This document shows positions 11,901 to 23,900 of a stretch of DNA of 64,000 nucleotides, piece by piece. Below the pieces are notes generated by a model that made no database searches, was not told the DNA's origin, and saw only the letters and a list, made by a program, of their open reading frames with translations. The position numbers and the translations under genes were made by a program. This DNA comes from Rebecca billardiae RCC1528. Taxonomy: Eukaryota > Haptophyta. Location of the stretch: NCBI GenBank assembly GCA_965240325.2, contig OZ251222.1, positions 4,216,001 through 4,280,000 on the forward strand. The letters are read 5' to 3'. Position 1 is the stretch's first letter, and every line of letters starts with the position of its first letter.

Positions 11901-14900
11901 GCGGGCTGGGCGGTGGCGATGGTGGCGGCGGCGATGGCGGTGGGCTCGGCGGCGGCGCTGGCGGCGGCGCGGGCGGCTGACTTGGTGGCGGTGACGGCGG
12001 CGGGCTGGGCGGCGGCGGGCTTGGCGGCGGTGACGGCGGCGGGCTCGGTGGCGGGCTCGGATCGGACGGCGGCGGCGATGGCGGCGGGCTCGGCGGCGGC
12101 GCTGGCGGCGGCGAGGGCGGCGGTGACGGCGGCGGCGACGGCGGCGGCGCCGGCAATGGCGGCGGCGGGCTGGGCGGCGGCGAGGGCGGCGGAGACGGTG
12201 GCGCCACGGGCGGTGGGCTCGGCGGTGGCGCAGGTGGAGGGCTCGGCGGCAGACCCGGCGGCGGCGAGGGTGGTGGCAATGGCGGAGGCGACGGCGGCGG
12301 CGACGGCAGCGGCGGCGGCGGGCTCGGAGGCGGCGATGGCGGTGGCGACGGCGGCGGTGATGGCGGCGGGCTCGGCGGTGGTGCCGGCGGCGCTGATGGC
12401 GGCGGTGACGGTGGCGGCGCGGGTGGTGGCAATGGTGGCGGGACAGGAACCGGCGGTGGCGGGCTCGGCGGTGGCGATGGCGGTGGGCTCGGTGGCGGAG
12501 ACGGCGGCGGAGACGGTGGTGGGGTTGGCGGCGGCGATGGAGGCGGGCTTGGTGGCGGGCTCGGTGGCGGGCTCGGTGGCGGTATCGGCGGCGGCGGCGA
12601 CGGCGGCGGGCTCGGCGGTGGAGATGGTGGCAGCGACGGTGGCGGTGATGGTGGTGGCGACGGTGGTGACGATGGTGGCGGCGACGGCGGCGGTGCTGGC
12701 GGTGCTGGCGGCGGGAACGGCTGCACGCGTGGCGGCGGCGGCGGCAGTGGCGGTGGCGATGGAGGCGGGCTGGGCGGTGGCGATGGCGGCGGGCTGGGCG
12801 GTGGCGATGGTGGCGGCGGCGATGGCGGTGGGCTCGGCGGCGGCGCTGGCGGCGGCGCGGGCGGCTGACTTGGTGGCGGTGACGGCGGCGGGCTGGGCGG
12901 CGGCGGGCTTGGCGGCGGTGACGGCGGCGGGCTCGGTGGCGGGCTCGGATCGGACGGCGGCGGCGATGGCGGCGGGCTCGGCGGCGGCGCTGGCGGCGGC
13001 GAGGGCGGCGGTGACGGCGGCGGCGACGGCGGCGGCGCCGGCAATGGCGGCGGCGGGCTGGGCGGCGGCGAGGGCGGCGGAGACGGTGGCGCCACGGGCG
13101 GTGGGCTCGGCGGTGGCGCAGGTGGAGGGCTTGGCGGCAGACCCGGCGGCGGCGAGGGTGGTGGCAATGGCGGAGGCGACGGCGGCGGAGAAGGCAGCGG
13201 CGGCGGCGGGCTCGGAGGCGGCGATGGCGGTGGCGACGGCGGCGGCGATGGCGGCGGGCTCGGCGGTGGTGCCGGCGGCGCTGATGGCGGCGGTGACGGT
13301 GGCGGCGCGGGTGGTGGCGACGGTGGCGGGACAGGAACCGGCGGTGGCGGGCTCGGCGGTGGCGATGGCGGTGGGCTCGGTGGCGGAGACGGCGGCGGAG
13401 ACGGTGGTGGGGTTGGCGGCGGCGATGGAGGCGGGCTTGGTGGCGGGCTCGGTGGCGGGCTCGGTGGCGGTGTCGGCGGCGGCGGCGACGGCGGCGGGCT
13501 CGGCGGTGGAGATGGTGGCGGCGACGGTGGCGGCGATGGTGGTGGCGACGGTGGTGGCGATGGCGGCGGCGACGGCGGCGGTGCTGGCGGCGACGGCGGC
13601 GGGAACGGCTGCACGCGCGGCGGCGGCGGCGGCAGTGGCGGTGGCGATGGCGGCGGGCTCGGCGGTGGTGATGGCGGCGGGCTGGGCGGTGGCGATGGTG
13701 GCGGCGGCGATGGCGGTGGGCTCGGCGGCGGCGCTGGTGGCGGCGCGGGCGGCTGACTTGGCGGCGGTGACGGTGGCGGGCTGGGCGGCGGCGGGCTCGG
13801 CGGCGGTGACGGCGGCGGGCTCGGTGGCGGGCTCGGATCGGACGGTGGCGGCGAGGGCGGCGGGCTCGGCGGAGGCGCTGGCGGCGGCGAGGGCGGCGGT
13901 GATGGCGGCGGCGACGGCGGCGGCGCCGGCAATGGCGGCGGCGGGCTGGGCGGCGGCGAGGGCGGCGGAGACGGTGGCACCACGGGCGGTGGGCTCGGCG
14001 GTGGCGCAGGTGGAGGGCTTGGCGGCAGACCCGGCGGCGGCGAGGGTGGTGGCAATGGCGGAGGCGACGGCGGCGGCGACGGCAGCGGCGGCGGCGGGCT
14101 CGGAGGCGGCGATGGCGGTGGCGACGGCGGCGGCGATGGCGGCGGGCTCGGCGGTGGTGCCGGCGGCACGGATGGCGGCGGTGACGGTGGCGGCGCGGGT
14201 GGTGGCGACGGTGGCGGGACAGGAACCGGCGGTGGCGGGCTCGGCGGTGGCGATGGCGGTGGGCTTGGCGGCGGAGACGGCGGCGGAGACGGTGGTGGGG
14301 TTGGCGGCGGCGATGGAGGCGGGCTTGGTGGCGGGCTCGGTGGCGGGCTCGGGGGCGGCAATGGTGGCGGCGGCGACGGCGGCGGGCTCGGCGGCGGGCT
14401 CGGCGGTGGAGACGGTGGCGGTGCCGGAGGTGGCGACGGTGGCGGCGATGGCGGCGGCGACGGCGGCGGTGCTGGCGGCGACGGTGGCGGGAACGGCTGC
14501 ACGCGTGGCGGCGGCGGCGGCAATGGCGGTGGCGATGGCGGCGGGCTGGGCGGTGGTGATGGCGGCGGACTGGGCGGCGGCGATGGCGGCGGTGGTGACG
14601 GTGGCGGGCTCGGCGGCGGCGCCGGCGGCAGCGAGGGCGGCGGGCTTGGCGGCGGCGCGGGCGGCGGGCTGGGCGGCGGTGGGCTCGGTGGCGGCGACGG
14701 CGGCGGGCTCGGTGGCGGGCTCGGATCGGACGGCGGCGGCGATGGCGGTGGGCCCGGCGGAGGCGCTGGCGGCGGCAAGGGCGGCGGTGACGGCGGCGGA
14801 GACGGCGGCGGCGCCGGCAATGGCGGCGGCGGGCTGGGCGGCGGCGAGGGCGGCGGAGACGGTGGCGCCATGGGCGGTGGGCTCGGCGGTGGCGCAGGTG

Positions 14901-17900
14901 GAGGGCTTGGCGGCAGACCCGGCGGCGGCGAGGGTGGTGGCAATGGCGGAGGCGACGGCGGCGGAGAAGGCAGAGGCGGCGGCGGGCTCGGAGGCGGCGA
15001 CGGCGGTGGGCTCGGCGGCGGCGATGGCGGCGGGCTCGGCGGTGGTGCCGGCGGCACGGATGGCGGCGGCGACGGTGGCGGCGCGGGTGGTGGTGACGGT
15101 GGCGGGACAGGAACCGGCGGTGGCGGGCTCGGCGGTGGCGATGGCGGTGGGCTTGGCGGCGGAGACGGCGGCGGAGACGGAGGTGGGGTTGGCGGCGGCG
15201 ATGGAGGCGGGCTTGGTGGCGGGCTCGGTGGCGGGCTCGGGGGCGGCAATGGTGGCGGCGGCGACGGCGGCGGGCTCGGCGACGGGCTCGGCGGTGGAGA
15301 CGGTGGCGGCGCCGGAGGTGGCGACGGTGGCGGCGATGGCGGCGGCGAGGGCGGCGGTGCTGGCGGCGACGGTGGCGGGAACGGCTGCACGCGTGGCGGC
15401 GGCGGCGGCAGTGGCGGTGGCGATGGCGGCGGGCTGGGCGGCGGTGACGGCGGCGGGCTGGGCGGCGGCGATGGCGGCGGTGGTGACGGTGGCGGGCTCG
15501 GCGGCGGCGGTGGCGGCGGTGCGGGCGGCGAGCTCGGCGGCGGTGACGGCGGCGGGCTCGGCGGTGGCGGGCTTGGCGGCGGTGACGGTGGCGGGCTCGG
15601 TGGCGGGCTCGGATCGGACGGCGGCGGAGAGGGCGGCGGGCTCGGCGGAGGTGCTGGCGGCGGTGAGGGCGGCGGTGAGGGCGGCGGCGACGGCGGCGGC
15701 GCCGGCAGAGGCGGCGGCGGGCTGGGCGGCGGCGAGGGCGGCGGAGACGGTGGCGCCACGGGCGGTGGGCTCGGCAGTGGCGCAGGCGGAGGACTCGGCG
15801 GCAGACCCGGCGGCGGCGAGGGCGGTGGCAATGGCGGAGGCGACGGCGGCGGAGACGGCAGCGGCGGCGGCGGGCTCGGAGGCGGCGACGGCGGTGGGCT
15901 CGGCGGCGGGCTTGGCGGCGGGCTTGGAGGTGGGCTTGGCGGCGCTGCCGGCGGCGGCGACGGTGGCGGCGCAGGCGGTGGCGACGGCGGAGGCAGCGGC
16001 AACGGAGGCGGCGGGCTTGGAGGTGGGCTTGGCGGTGGGCTCGGCGGTGGAAACGGCGGTGGGCTCGGCGGCGGCGACGGCGGCGGAGATGGCGGAGGAC
16101 TCGGTGGCGGGCTCGGTGGCGGCGACGGTGGCGGGGAAGGTGGCGGCGGTGATGGCGGCGGCCTCGGCGGTGGTGACGGTGGCGGTGACGGTGGCGGCGC
16201 CGGCGGCGGTGATGGCGGCGGCGATGGCGGCGGCGACGGCGGCGGTGCTGGCGGCGACGGCGGTGGGAACGGCTCCGCGCGCGGCGGCGGCGGCGGCAGT
16301 GGCGGTGGCGATGGTGGCGGGCTGGGCGGTGGTGAAGGCGGCGGGCTGGGCGGCGGCGACGGTGGCGGCGGCGATGGCGGTGGGCTCGGCGGCGGCACTG
16401 GCGGCAGCGAGGGCGGCGGGCTCGGCGGCGGCGCGGGCGGTGGGCTCGGCGGTGGCGGGCTCGGCGGCGGTGACGGCGGCGGGCTCGGTGGCGGGCTCGG
16501 ATCGGACGGCGGCGGAGAGGGCGGCGGGCTCGGCGGAGGTGCTGGCGGCGGTGAGGGCGGCGGTGACGGCGGCGGCGACGGCGGCGGCGCCGGCAATGGC
16601 GGCGGCGGGCTGGGCGGCGGCGAGGGCGGCGGAGACGGTGGCACCACGGGCGGTGGGCTCGGCGGTGGCGCAGGTGGAGGGCTTGGCGGCAGACCCGGCG
16701 GCGGCGAGGGCGGTGGCAATGGCGGAGGCGACGGCGGCGGAGACGGCAGCGGCGGCGGCGGGCTCGGAGGCGGCGACGGCGGTGGGCTCGGCGGCGGGCT
16801 TGGCGGCGGGCTTGGAGGTGGGCTTGGCGGCACTGCCGGCGGCGGCGACGGTGGCGGCGCGGGTGGTGGCGACGGTGGCGGGACAGGAACCGGCGGTGGC
16901 GGGCTCGGCGGTGGCGATGGCGGTGGGCTTGGCGGCGAAGACGGCGGCGGAGACGGAGGTGGGGTTGGCGGCGGCGATGGCGGTGGGCTTGGTGGCGGGC
17001 TCGGGGGCGGCGACGGCGGAGGCAGCGGCGGCGGCGGCGACGGCGGCGGGCTCGGCGGCGGGCTCGGCGGTGGAGACGGTGGCGGCGCCGGAGGTGGCGA
17101 CGGTGGCGGCGATGGCGGCGGCGACGGCGGCGGTGCTGGCGGGGACGGTGGCGGGAACGGCTGCACGCGCGGCGGTGGCGGCGGCAGCGGTGGCGGCGAC
17201 GGTGGCGGGCTGGGCGGCGGCGACGGCGGTGGACTGGGGGGTGGTGATGGTGGCGGTGGCGATGGAGGCGGGGTCGGCGGCGGCGCCGGCGGCGGCGAGG
17301 GCGGCGGGCTTGGCGGGGGTGACGGCGGCGGGCTCGGCGGCGGCGGGCTCGGCGGAGGATACGGCGGCGGGCTCGGCGGCGGGCTCGGGTTGGATGGCGG
17401 CGGCGACGGTGGCGGGCTTGGCGGCGGCGCTGGCGGAGTCAATGGCGGTGGTGACGGCGGCGGTGATGGCGGAGGCCGTGGCAATGGCGGCGGCGGGCTT
17501 GGTGGCGGCGCTGGCGGCGGAGACGGCGGTACGGTAGGCGGCGGGCTCGGCGGCGGCGTAGGTGGCGCCACTGGTGGAGGACTCGGGGGCGGCGATGGAG
17601 GCGGTGAAGGCGGCGGCGAAGGCGGCGGAGTCGGCGCGGGCGGCGGCGGGCTCGGTGGCGGCGACGGTGGTGGCGAGGGCGGCGGCGACGGCGGCGGGCT
17701 CGGCGGTGGCACAGGAGGCGTCGCCGGTGGCGGTGACGGCGGCGGCACGGGTGGTGGCGATGGCGGCGGCAGCGGCACTGGCGGCGGCGGGCTGGGTGGC
17801 GGCGACGGCGGTGGGCTCGGTGGCGGCGCCGGGGGCTGAGCCGGCGGCGGGCTCGGTGGCGGAGATGGCGGGGGGCTCGGCGGCGGGCTCGGTGGAGGCG

Positions 17901-20900
17901 AAGGTGGCGGTGCGGGTGGTGGCGGCGATGGCGGCGGCGATGGCGGCGGAGACGGAGGCAGTGCGGGTGGCGGCGAAGGCGGCGGCGACGGTGGCGGCGC
18001 CGGCGGCGGCGATGGAGGCGGCGCCGGCGGCGAGGGTGGCGGGAACGGCTCTGCGCGCGGCGGTGGCGGCGGCAGCGGCGGTGGCGAGGGCGGTGGGCTG
18101 GGCGGCGGTGAGGGCGGCGGGCTCGGCGGAGGGAACGGTGGCGGCGGCGAGGGCGGCGGGCTCGGTGGCGGCGCTGGCGGCGGCGAGGGTGGCGGGCTCG
18201 GTGGAGGGCTGGGCGGCGGGCTCGGTGGTGGCGGGCTCGGTGGCGGGGCTGGTGGCGGGCTGGGTGGCGGGCTGGGCGCGGCTGGTGGCGGCGAGGGTGG
18301 CGGGCTGGGCGGAGGGGCCGGGGGTGCGAGCGGTGGTGGCGATGGCGGGGGCGATGGCGGCGGTCGAGGAAGCGGCGGCGGCGGGCTTGGCGGCGGCGAG
18401 GGTGGCGGGCTTGGCGGCGGTGACGGTGGTGCCGCCGGCGGCGGAGACGGCGGGGGCGACGGCTGCGCCGCTGTTGGCGGCGGGCTTGGCGGTGGCGCCG
18501 GCGGCGGGCTTGGTGGAGGCGCCGGTGGCGGGCTCGGCGGCGGCTGTGGCAACGGCGGCGGCGGACTCGGCGGCGGCGACGGCGGCGGGCTCGGCGGCGG
18601 CGCCGGCGGCGGCACTGGTGGCGGTGATGGCGGCGACGCAGGCGGGGGCGAAGGTGGCGGCGCGGGCGGTGGAGAGGGCGGGGGCACCGGAAGCGGCGGT
18701 GGCGGGCTTGGCGGCGGCGACGGCGGCGGGCTCGGGGGTGGCGACGGCGGTGGTGCCGGCGGCGCCTGTGGCGGCGGCGATGGCGGCGGCGATGGCGGCG
18801 GCGGGCTGGGCGGTGGGCTCGGCGGCGGCGTGGGTGGCGGACTTGGCGGCGGCGCGGGCGGCGGTGACGGTGGCGGCGAGGGCGGCGGCGAGGGCGGCGG
18901 CGCTGGGGGCGACGGTGGAGGGAACGGCTCTGCACGCGGCGGGGGCGGTGGCAGCGGCGGCGGCGAAGGAGGTGGCGACGGCGGCGGCGACGGTGGCGGC
19001 GACGGTGGAGGCGCAGGCGGCGGAGGGCTCGGCGGCGGGCTCGGCGGCAGGCTGGGCGGTGGCGGGCTCGGCGGCGGCGACGGCGGCGGACTGGGCGGTG
19101 GACGCGGCGCCGCTGGTGGCGGCGACGGCGGCGGGCTGGGCGGCGGGCTAGGTGGAGGCGATGGTGGAGGCGACGGCGGTGGGGACGGTGGCGGCCGCGG
19201 CAGCGGCGGCGGCGGGCTGGGCGGCGGCGACGGCGGCGAGCTGGGCGGCGGGCTGGGCGGCAGCGCAGGCGGCGGCGATGGTGGCGGTCGCGGCAGCGGT
19301 GGGGGCGGGCTCGGCGGCGGCGAGGGCGGCGGGCTCGGCGGCGGCGCCGGCGGCGGCACTGGCGGTGGGCTGGGCGGCGGGCTCGGCGGCGGCGCGGGCG
19401 GCGGTGAGGGCGGCGGCACGGGCGGCGGCGATGGTGGCGGTCGCGGCAGCGGAGGCGGCGGGCTCGGCGGTGGCGACGGCGGCGGGCTGGGAGGCGGCGA
19501 CGGCGGCGGCGACGGCGGCGACCGTGGGGGCGGCGACGGCGGTGGAAGGGGTGGCGGGCTCGGTGGCGGGCTCGGCGGCGGTGGGCTCGGTGGAGGGCTC
19601 GGCGGCGGCGCTGGCGGCGGGCTGGGCGGCGGCGCGGGCGGGAGCGACGGCGGCGGCGACGGCGGCGGCGATGGCGGCGGGGCCGGCGGCGACGGTGGCG
19701 GGAACGGCTCCGCGCGCGGCGGCGGCGGAGGCAGCGGCGGCGGCGACGGCGGCGGGCTCGGCGGCGGCGACGGCGGCGGCCGCGGCGGCGGGGATGGCGG
19801 GGGCGGCGACGGTGGTGGACTCGGCGGTGGCGCTGGTGGCAGCGCTGGCGGCGGGCTCGGCGGTGGGCTTGGCGGCGGGCTTGGCGGCGGCGGGCTCGGC
19901 GGCGGCGACGGCGGTGGGCTCGGCGGCGGGCTCGGCGCAGCCGGCGGCGGCGATGGCGGCGGGCTTGGCGGTGGCCCCGGCGGCGGCGACGGCGGCGGCG
20001 ATGGCGGCGGCGACGGCGGGAGCTGCGGCAGCGGCGGAGGCGGGCTGGGCGGCGGCGACGGCGGTGGGCTTGGTGGTGGTGAGGGCGGCGGCGCGGGCGG
20101 CGGCGACGGCGGAGGCAAAGGCTGCGCCTGCGGGGGCGGGCTTGGCGGCGGCGCTGGTGGTGGGCTCGGCGGCGGCGCGGGCGGCGGGGACGGCGGCGGA
20201 GCGGGCGGTGGGCCGGGAGGCGCCTGCGGCGGCGGGCTCGGAGGCGGCGACGGCGGCGGTGCGGGCGGCGGCGATGGCGGCGGACTCGGAGGCGGAGACG
20301 GCGGCGGTGCGGGCGGCGGCGATGGCGGCGGGGACGGCGGCGGTGGGCTCGGCGGCGGACTCGGCGGCGGCGCGGGCGGAGGGTGCGGCGGCGGGGACGG
20401 CGGCGGCACCGGCGGTGGTGGGCTCGGTGGTGGGCTCGGTGGCGGCGACGGTGGCGGGCTCGGCGGTGGTGCCGGCGGCGGCGATGGCGGCGGGCTCGGC
20501 GGCGGCGACGGCGGCGGCTTTGGCGGCGATGGCGGTGGGAACGGCTCCGCGCGCGGCGGCGGCGGCGGGAGCGGCGGCGGCGACGGCGGCGGGCTGGGTG
20601 GCGGCGACGGTGGCGGCGACGGTGGCGGCGTGGGCGGCGGCGGGCTAGGCGGCGGGCTTGGTGGCGGCGCAGGCGGCGGCACAGGTGGCGGGCTCGGCGG
20701 CGGGCTCGGCGGCTGCGAAGGCGGCGGCGGGCTCGGCGGCGGCGAGGGCGGCGGCGAGGGCGGCGGCGAGGGTGAGAGCGGCGGTGGAGACGGCGGCGGG
20801 GATGGCGGCGGACTCGGCGGCGGCGGGCTCGGCGGCGGCGAGGGCGGCGGGCTCGGCGGCGGCGATGGCAACGAGGGCGGCGGCGACGGCGGTGGGCTGG

Positions 20901-23900
20901 GCGGCGGCTGAGGTGGCGGGCTGGGCGGTGGGTCGGGGGGCGGGGCTGGCGGCGGGCTGGGCGGCGGTGTCGGCACCGGTGGAGGTGGGCTCGGCGGCGG
21001 GCTCGGCGGCGGGCTCGGCGGCGGGCTCGGCGGTGGCAGCGGTGGTGGTGACGGCGGCGGCGGGCTGGGCGGCGGGCTGGGCGGCGGGCTGGGCGGTGGC
21101 GACGGCGGCGCGCCTGGCGGCGGCGACGGCGGCGGCGACGGCGGCGGCGACGGCAGGGGTGGCGGCGGGCTGGGCGGCGGGCTGGGCGGCGGGCTGGGCG
21201 GCGGGCTGGGCGGCGCGGCCGGTGGCGGGCTCGGCGGCGGGCTCGGCGGCGGGCTCGGCGGCGGACCGGGAGGCGGGCTCGGCGGCGGGCTCGGCGGCGG
21301 GCTCGGCGGCGGACCGGGAGGCGGGCTCGGCGGCGGGCTCGGCGGCGGCGCCGGCGGCGGCGCCGGCGGCGGCAGCGGCGGCGGCGGGCTCGGCGGCGGC
21401 GACGGCGGCGGGCTCGGCGGCGGGCTCGGCGGCGGGCTGGGCGGCGGGCTGGGCGGCGGGCTGGGCGGCGGGCTGGGCGGCGGCGGGCTGGGCGGCGGGC
21501 TCGGCGGCGGCGCCGGGCTCGGCGGCGGCGACGGCGGCGGCAGCGGCGGCGGCGGCAGCGGCGGGCCGACGACCACCGTGCGCATCAGCGGCTCGAACGA
21601 GTAGCCAAAGCTCGCGTACGGCTGCGCGGACGAGCCGAGGAACGGGAAGAGGCGCTCCGTGTCCGACTCGCCGAGCGCGTCCGTCGTCTCGACGATGACG
21701 GACACGCCGATCGAGCCGCCGATCGAGGGCCAGCCGCCGCTCGGGTACACGCCGAGCGTGAAGACGCCGTCCGCGTAGCTCGCGCGCCCCACCCAGTAGC
21801 CCTGCGTCGAGGTGCCGTTGTCGGTGCCGTTCACGTACACGGGCGTGTACGACGCGGCGCCCATCTCGACCTCGAACAGCACCGCCGTCTGCGAGTCGTC
21901 GGTCTGCGCGTTCTTGTGCGTCGTCAGCGCGACGCTCACGAGCAGCGGCACGCTCGAGCCCACGCTGATCTCCTCGCTCGAGATGTTGTACCCGCTGAGC
22001 AGCCGGTACTTGCCCGCGACCGCGAGCAGCAGGTAGAGCACGTCCCCTGCGGACGTCGAGCCGTCGAGCGTCGGGTCGAGCGCGTGCGTGCACGCGGAGG
22101 AGACGGCGGCCGAGTCGCCCGCGACGTACTGCGAGAGCACACGCACGTCGTACGAGGTGAGCACCGCGTCGCCGCTCACGTCGCCCGCGACGCGGTGGGC
22201 GCACTGCGCGCTCTGCGCGAGCTGGCGGCCGCCGGGCGGCGAGCGGCGCGCGCGCGCCGTGGGCGCGGCGCGCGCGCCCAGCGCCTGCCGCTCGCGCAGC
22301 GCGGCGAGCGCGCGGCGGCGCGAGAGCGTGGTCGTGACCGAGCCGGCGCCCGCGACGATCGGCTCGTTCTGCACGCGCTGCTCGGCCGAGCCGTCCGCCG
22401 CGGCGGTGACGAGCTCGACGATCGTGCCGCCGAGCGCGGTGGTGGTGGCCGCCTGCACGCTGAACGTGACGGTGCCGACGTCGACGGTGCCGCTCGCGCT
22501 CGCGGCGTCGGTGTTGCCCACGATCGTGACCAGGTCGAGCGGGTCGTTGATCGTGCACACCGCCCACGACAGCTCGACCACGCACGCGCTCGCCAGCAGC
22601 GCGGCCGAGTCGATCTCGATCTCGATCTGAAAGTTGTATGCGTACACGGCCGCGCTGCCCGTGTGGATGCGCACCGGCACAGAGACGGTCGAGCCGGACT
22701 GCGCGAGCTGCTGCCCGCTCGACGCGCCGAGGTCGACGTCGTACGCGGCGGGCTCGAGGTTGGCGTACAGCGCCAGCTGGGCGGACGCGCCGCCCGCGTC
22801 GAGCGCCGTCGCCGTGAGCGTGACCTGCCCCGCGCTGTTGCCGAGCAGCGTGGCGACGCCGTCCGCGCGCACGCTGATCGACCCGTCGTCGGTCGAGAAG
22901 GCGGCGAGCTCGGAGGGGGAGACGAAGCCGAGCGCGCCGACGTCGGTGAGCACGGTGCCGTCGCTCAGCGTCGCGTCGAGCTGCAGCGCGCTCGAGCTGC
23001 CGTTCACGCCGGACAGCGTGCCGCCACTGCCGCCGCTCAGCGCGAGGGCGCTAATGCCCAGCCGCTCGGCGCTCACGCCCAGCGGCGCGCTCGCGGAGAG
23101 CGAGCCGGCCCACACGGCGGTGATGAGCGCCGAGCCGTCGGCGACGCCGGCGACGAGCGCGCCGTCGACGCTCGCGACCGCCGTGTCGTTCGAGCTCACG
23201 CTCACGTGCGCGCTCGCGTCGAGCACGCTCCCGTCCGAGAGCGTCGCGCTCGCGGAGACGGCGGCGCGCTGGAAGGCCGAGCTGGCGCCGATGCGGCGGA
23301 GCGTGCTCACGCTCACGGCGCTCGAGCCGTCGTACGCGGGCGAGGGCGAGAGGCTGAGCGCGAGCGCGCTCGCCGTGACGACGGGCACGCCCTCCTGCCG
23401 CGTGAGGCCGTAGTACTCGATGGCCGCCTGCACGACGATGGACGCGCACGCCGCGCCCGGCAGCACGCTCACGCCCGTGCCGCCGCCGCCGAGCGTCGCG
23501 CACGCGGCGCTGCCGTTGGCCAGCGTGATGTTGGTGCGCGCGTCGGTCGTGAGGTCGGCCGAGGTGCCGTCGGCGAAGCCGACGCTCACGCTCACGTTGA
23601 AGTAGCTCGGCAGCGACGCCGGCGCGCTCGTCGCCGCGTCGCCCGGCGGCGAGACGCGCGCCTGCGTGAGCTGCACGCTGACGCTGCTCGGCGGCGGCAG
23701 CTGCACGCGCACCTTGCCGCGCCCGCTCGCGAGCGCGGCGCCGCAGCCGTCGAGCCACGAGGCCTCGAGCAGGTACCCCTCGGCCGAGGCGGCGAGGCTC
23801 GCCACCGTCGCCGTCCACAGCGCGCCCTCCGCCGCGGGCGGCGCCACGCTCAGGCTGGGCGTGCGGCTGCTCAGGCTGACGTTGGGCGCGGGCACCTCGT

